Shown in pieces: positions 10,236 through 11,516 of a DNA stretch of 11,516 bases. Position 1 is the stretch's first letter. Every line of letters begins with the position of its first letter. A program made the position numbers and the translations under genes. This DNA comes from Lachnospiraceae bacterium UBA7160 (GTDB lineage: Bacteria; Bacillota; Clostridia; Lachnospirales; Lachnospiraceae). The notes under the pieces are model-generated. The model worked only from the letters and a program-made list of their open reading frames with translations, had not been told where the DNA came from and made no database searches. The DNA is taken from contig DKWE01000003.1 of the NCBI GenBank assembly GCA_002491565.1, forward strand, positions 18,565 to 30,080, read 5' to 3'.

Positions 10236-11516
10236 TTAGAACAATCCGGAAATTTTGCCGGTTTCGTCTACATCGATCCGCTCTGCAGCCGGACGCTTCG
10301 GCAGACCCGGCATCGTCATGATCTCGCCGGTCAGCGCTACGATAAAGCCTGCGCCCGCAGAGATCTTCAGGTTCCGCACCGTTACTTCAAATCCGGTCGG
10401 CGCTCCGAGCTTCGTCTGATCGTCCGTCAGGGAGTACTGCGTCTTTGCCACACAGATCGGGCAGTTGCCATAGCCCATTGCCTCGAGCTGTGCCGCCTGC
10501 TTCTGTGCATTTGCCGTCAGAACGACTCTGCTGCCGCCGTAAATCTTCTGTACGATCTGGTTCAGCTTATCCTCGATGCTGCCCTCCAGCTCATAGCTGT
10601 AGGTGAAGTCATTCGGCTCCTCGCACAGACGGATCACTTCTTCTGCCAGCTTCTTGCCGCCTTCGCCGCCCTTTGCCCATACCTCGGACAGAGCAACGTT
10701 TACACCGAGTTCCTTGCACTTTGCCTCTACAAAGTCAAGCTCTGCCTTCGTATCCGTCGGGAATGCATTGATCGCAACGACGCACGGAAGCTTGTATACG
10801 TTCTTGATGTTGCTGACATGCTTCAGCAGGTTCGGGATACCCTTCTCCAGAGCCTCGAGGTTCTCATTGTTCAGATCTGCCTTCGGCACGCCGCCGTTGT
10901 ACTTCAGTGCACGAACCGTCGCTACGATCACGACTGCATTCGGATGCAGGCCTGCCATACGGCACTTGATATCCAGGAACTTCTCAGCGCCAAGGTCAGC
11001 GCCGAAGCCTGCCTCGGTAACAGTGTAGTCAGCAAGCTTTAATGCCATCTTGGTAGCTGTCACAGAGTTGCAGCCGTGAGCAATGTTTGCGAAGGGTCCG
11101 CCGTGAACGATAGCCGGTGTGTGCTCCAGAGTCTGAACCAGATTCGGCTTTAAGGCATCCTTAAGAAGAGCTGCCATAGCGCCCTGTGCGTTCAGATCGC
11201 CGGTAGTGACGGGCTTCTGCTCAGAGGCCTTTCCATATGTATATCCAATGATGATTCTTGCAAGTCTCTCCTTTAAGTCAGTGATGTCGCTTGCCAGACA
11301 CAGAACTGCCATAATCTCGGAAGCCACGGTAATGTCATAGCCGTCCTCCCTGGGCATTCCGTTAGTCTTTCCACCAAGACCGTCCACCACGTTACGAAGC
11401 TGACGGTCATTCATATCCACGCATCTTCTCCAGGTGATCTTTCTGGGGTCAATATTAAGAGCATTTCCCTGGAAAATATGGTTGTCAATCATAGCTGCCA
11501 GCAGGTTGTTAGCTGC
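10236..11516 (-). CDS. fhs: Formate-tetrahydrofolate ligase, C-terminal part (cut by window end)
   Basis: Fhs makes 10-formyl-tetrahydrofolate from formate, ATP and tetrahydrofolate in the cytoplasm, feeding purine and serine synthesis and, in acetogens, the methyl branch of the Wood-Ljungdahl pathway. The last 426 residues of the expected ~556 are present; the N-terminal ~130 residues with the P-loop are outside the window. The frame is open to the window edge (AANNLLAAMIDNHIFQGN...), so the Met at 11492 is internal. Family landmarks are ITWRRCVDMNDRQLR, EDGYDITVASEIMAVLCL, HTPAIVHGGPFANIAHGCNS, EAGFGADLGAEKF, LKYNGGVPKADL, CVVAINAFPTDT, CVAKTQYSLTDD, and GAGFIVALTGEIMTMPGLP followed by KRPAAERIDVD near the C-terminus. 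The reading frame is intact throughout. Its neighbour is a formate-type channel on the same strand. Confidence 0.98.
   Translation of the reverse strand, partial: AANNLLAAMIDNHIFQGNALNIDPRKITWRRCVDMNDRQLRNVVDGLGGKTNGMPREDGYDITVASEIMAVLCLASDITDLKERLARIIIGYTYGKASEQKPVTTGDLNAQGAMAALLKDALKPNLVQTLEHTPAIVHGGPFANIAHGCNSVTATKMALKLADYTVTEAGFGADLGAEKFLDIKCRMAGLHPNAVVIVATVRALKYNGGVPKADLNNENLEALEKGIPNLLKHVSNIKNVYKLPCVVAINAFPTDTKAELDFVEAKCKELGVNVALSEVWAKGGEGGKKLAEEVIRLCEEPNDFTYSYELEGSIEDKLNQIVQKIYGGSRVVLTANAQKQAAQLEAMGYGNCPICVAKTQYSLTDDQTKLGAPTGFEVTVRNLKISAGAGFIVALTGEIMTMPGLPKRPAAERIDVDETGKISGLF

Noticed and set aside
10023..11042. 339-codon plus-strand frame opposite fhs and its downstream gap
   Set aside because: Antisense to intact fhs, with a sequence resembling no protein family; a shadow frame.

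Overview
The window looks like a stretch of chromosome from a Gram-positive, anaerobic Clostridia member, most probably Lachnospiraceae. The reasons are moderate GC with AT-rich promoters of sigma-A type, strong AGGAGG-type ribosome binding sites, a long-form HPF next to secA, a eukaryote-type HisA, a large secreted transglutaminase/Big2 protein, and a formate-tetrahydrofolate ligase beside a formate/nitrite channel. This assignment is inferred from protein families; there is no rRNA or other marker to confirm it. No tRNA, rRNA, CRISPR array, insertion sequence or prophage gene is visible.

All genes but one lie on the minus strand, so transcription runs mostly from high to low coordinates. 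From right to left they are: fhs (C-terminal part, cut by the window end); a 350-base gap rich in RNA-like secondary structure; a formate/nitrite transporter gene with a bidirectional terminator behind it; a plus-strand gene for a membrane-anchored protein with a degenerate FMN-binding-like domain; a 401-base divergent control region; a 1426-residue secreted protein built from two copies of a transglutaminase / Cys-repeat / Big2-Big2 module; a small acidic lipoprotein; hisA (eukaryote-type); hpf with its own promoter and terminator; and secA (N-terminal part, cut by the window start) with its own promoter.

Three functional themes can be read. One is housekeeping: SecA drives protein export, long HPF dimerises ribosomes for hibernation, and HisA works in histidine synthesis. 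The second is one-carbon metabolism: Fhs activates formate onto tetrahydrofolate, and the adjacent FNT channel can move formate across the membrane. The third is the cell envelope: the double transglutaminase protein, the lipoprotein and the single-pass FMN_bind-like protein all carry export or membrane signals.

No new defence or mobile system is visible. The most interesting points are (a) the tandemly duplicated transglutaminase surface protein, which starts at TTG behind a structured leader with two candidate promoters, and (b) three intergenic regions whose nested inverted repeats form better stems as minus-strand RNA or sit in 5' leaders: upstream of hisA, upstream of the transglutaminase gene, and between fhs and the formate channel. 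None of these was recognised as a known riboswitch class.
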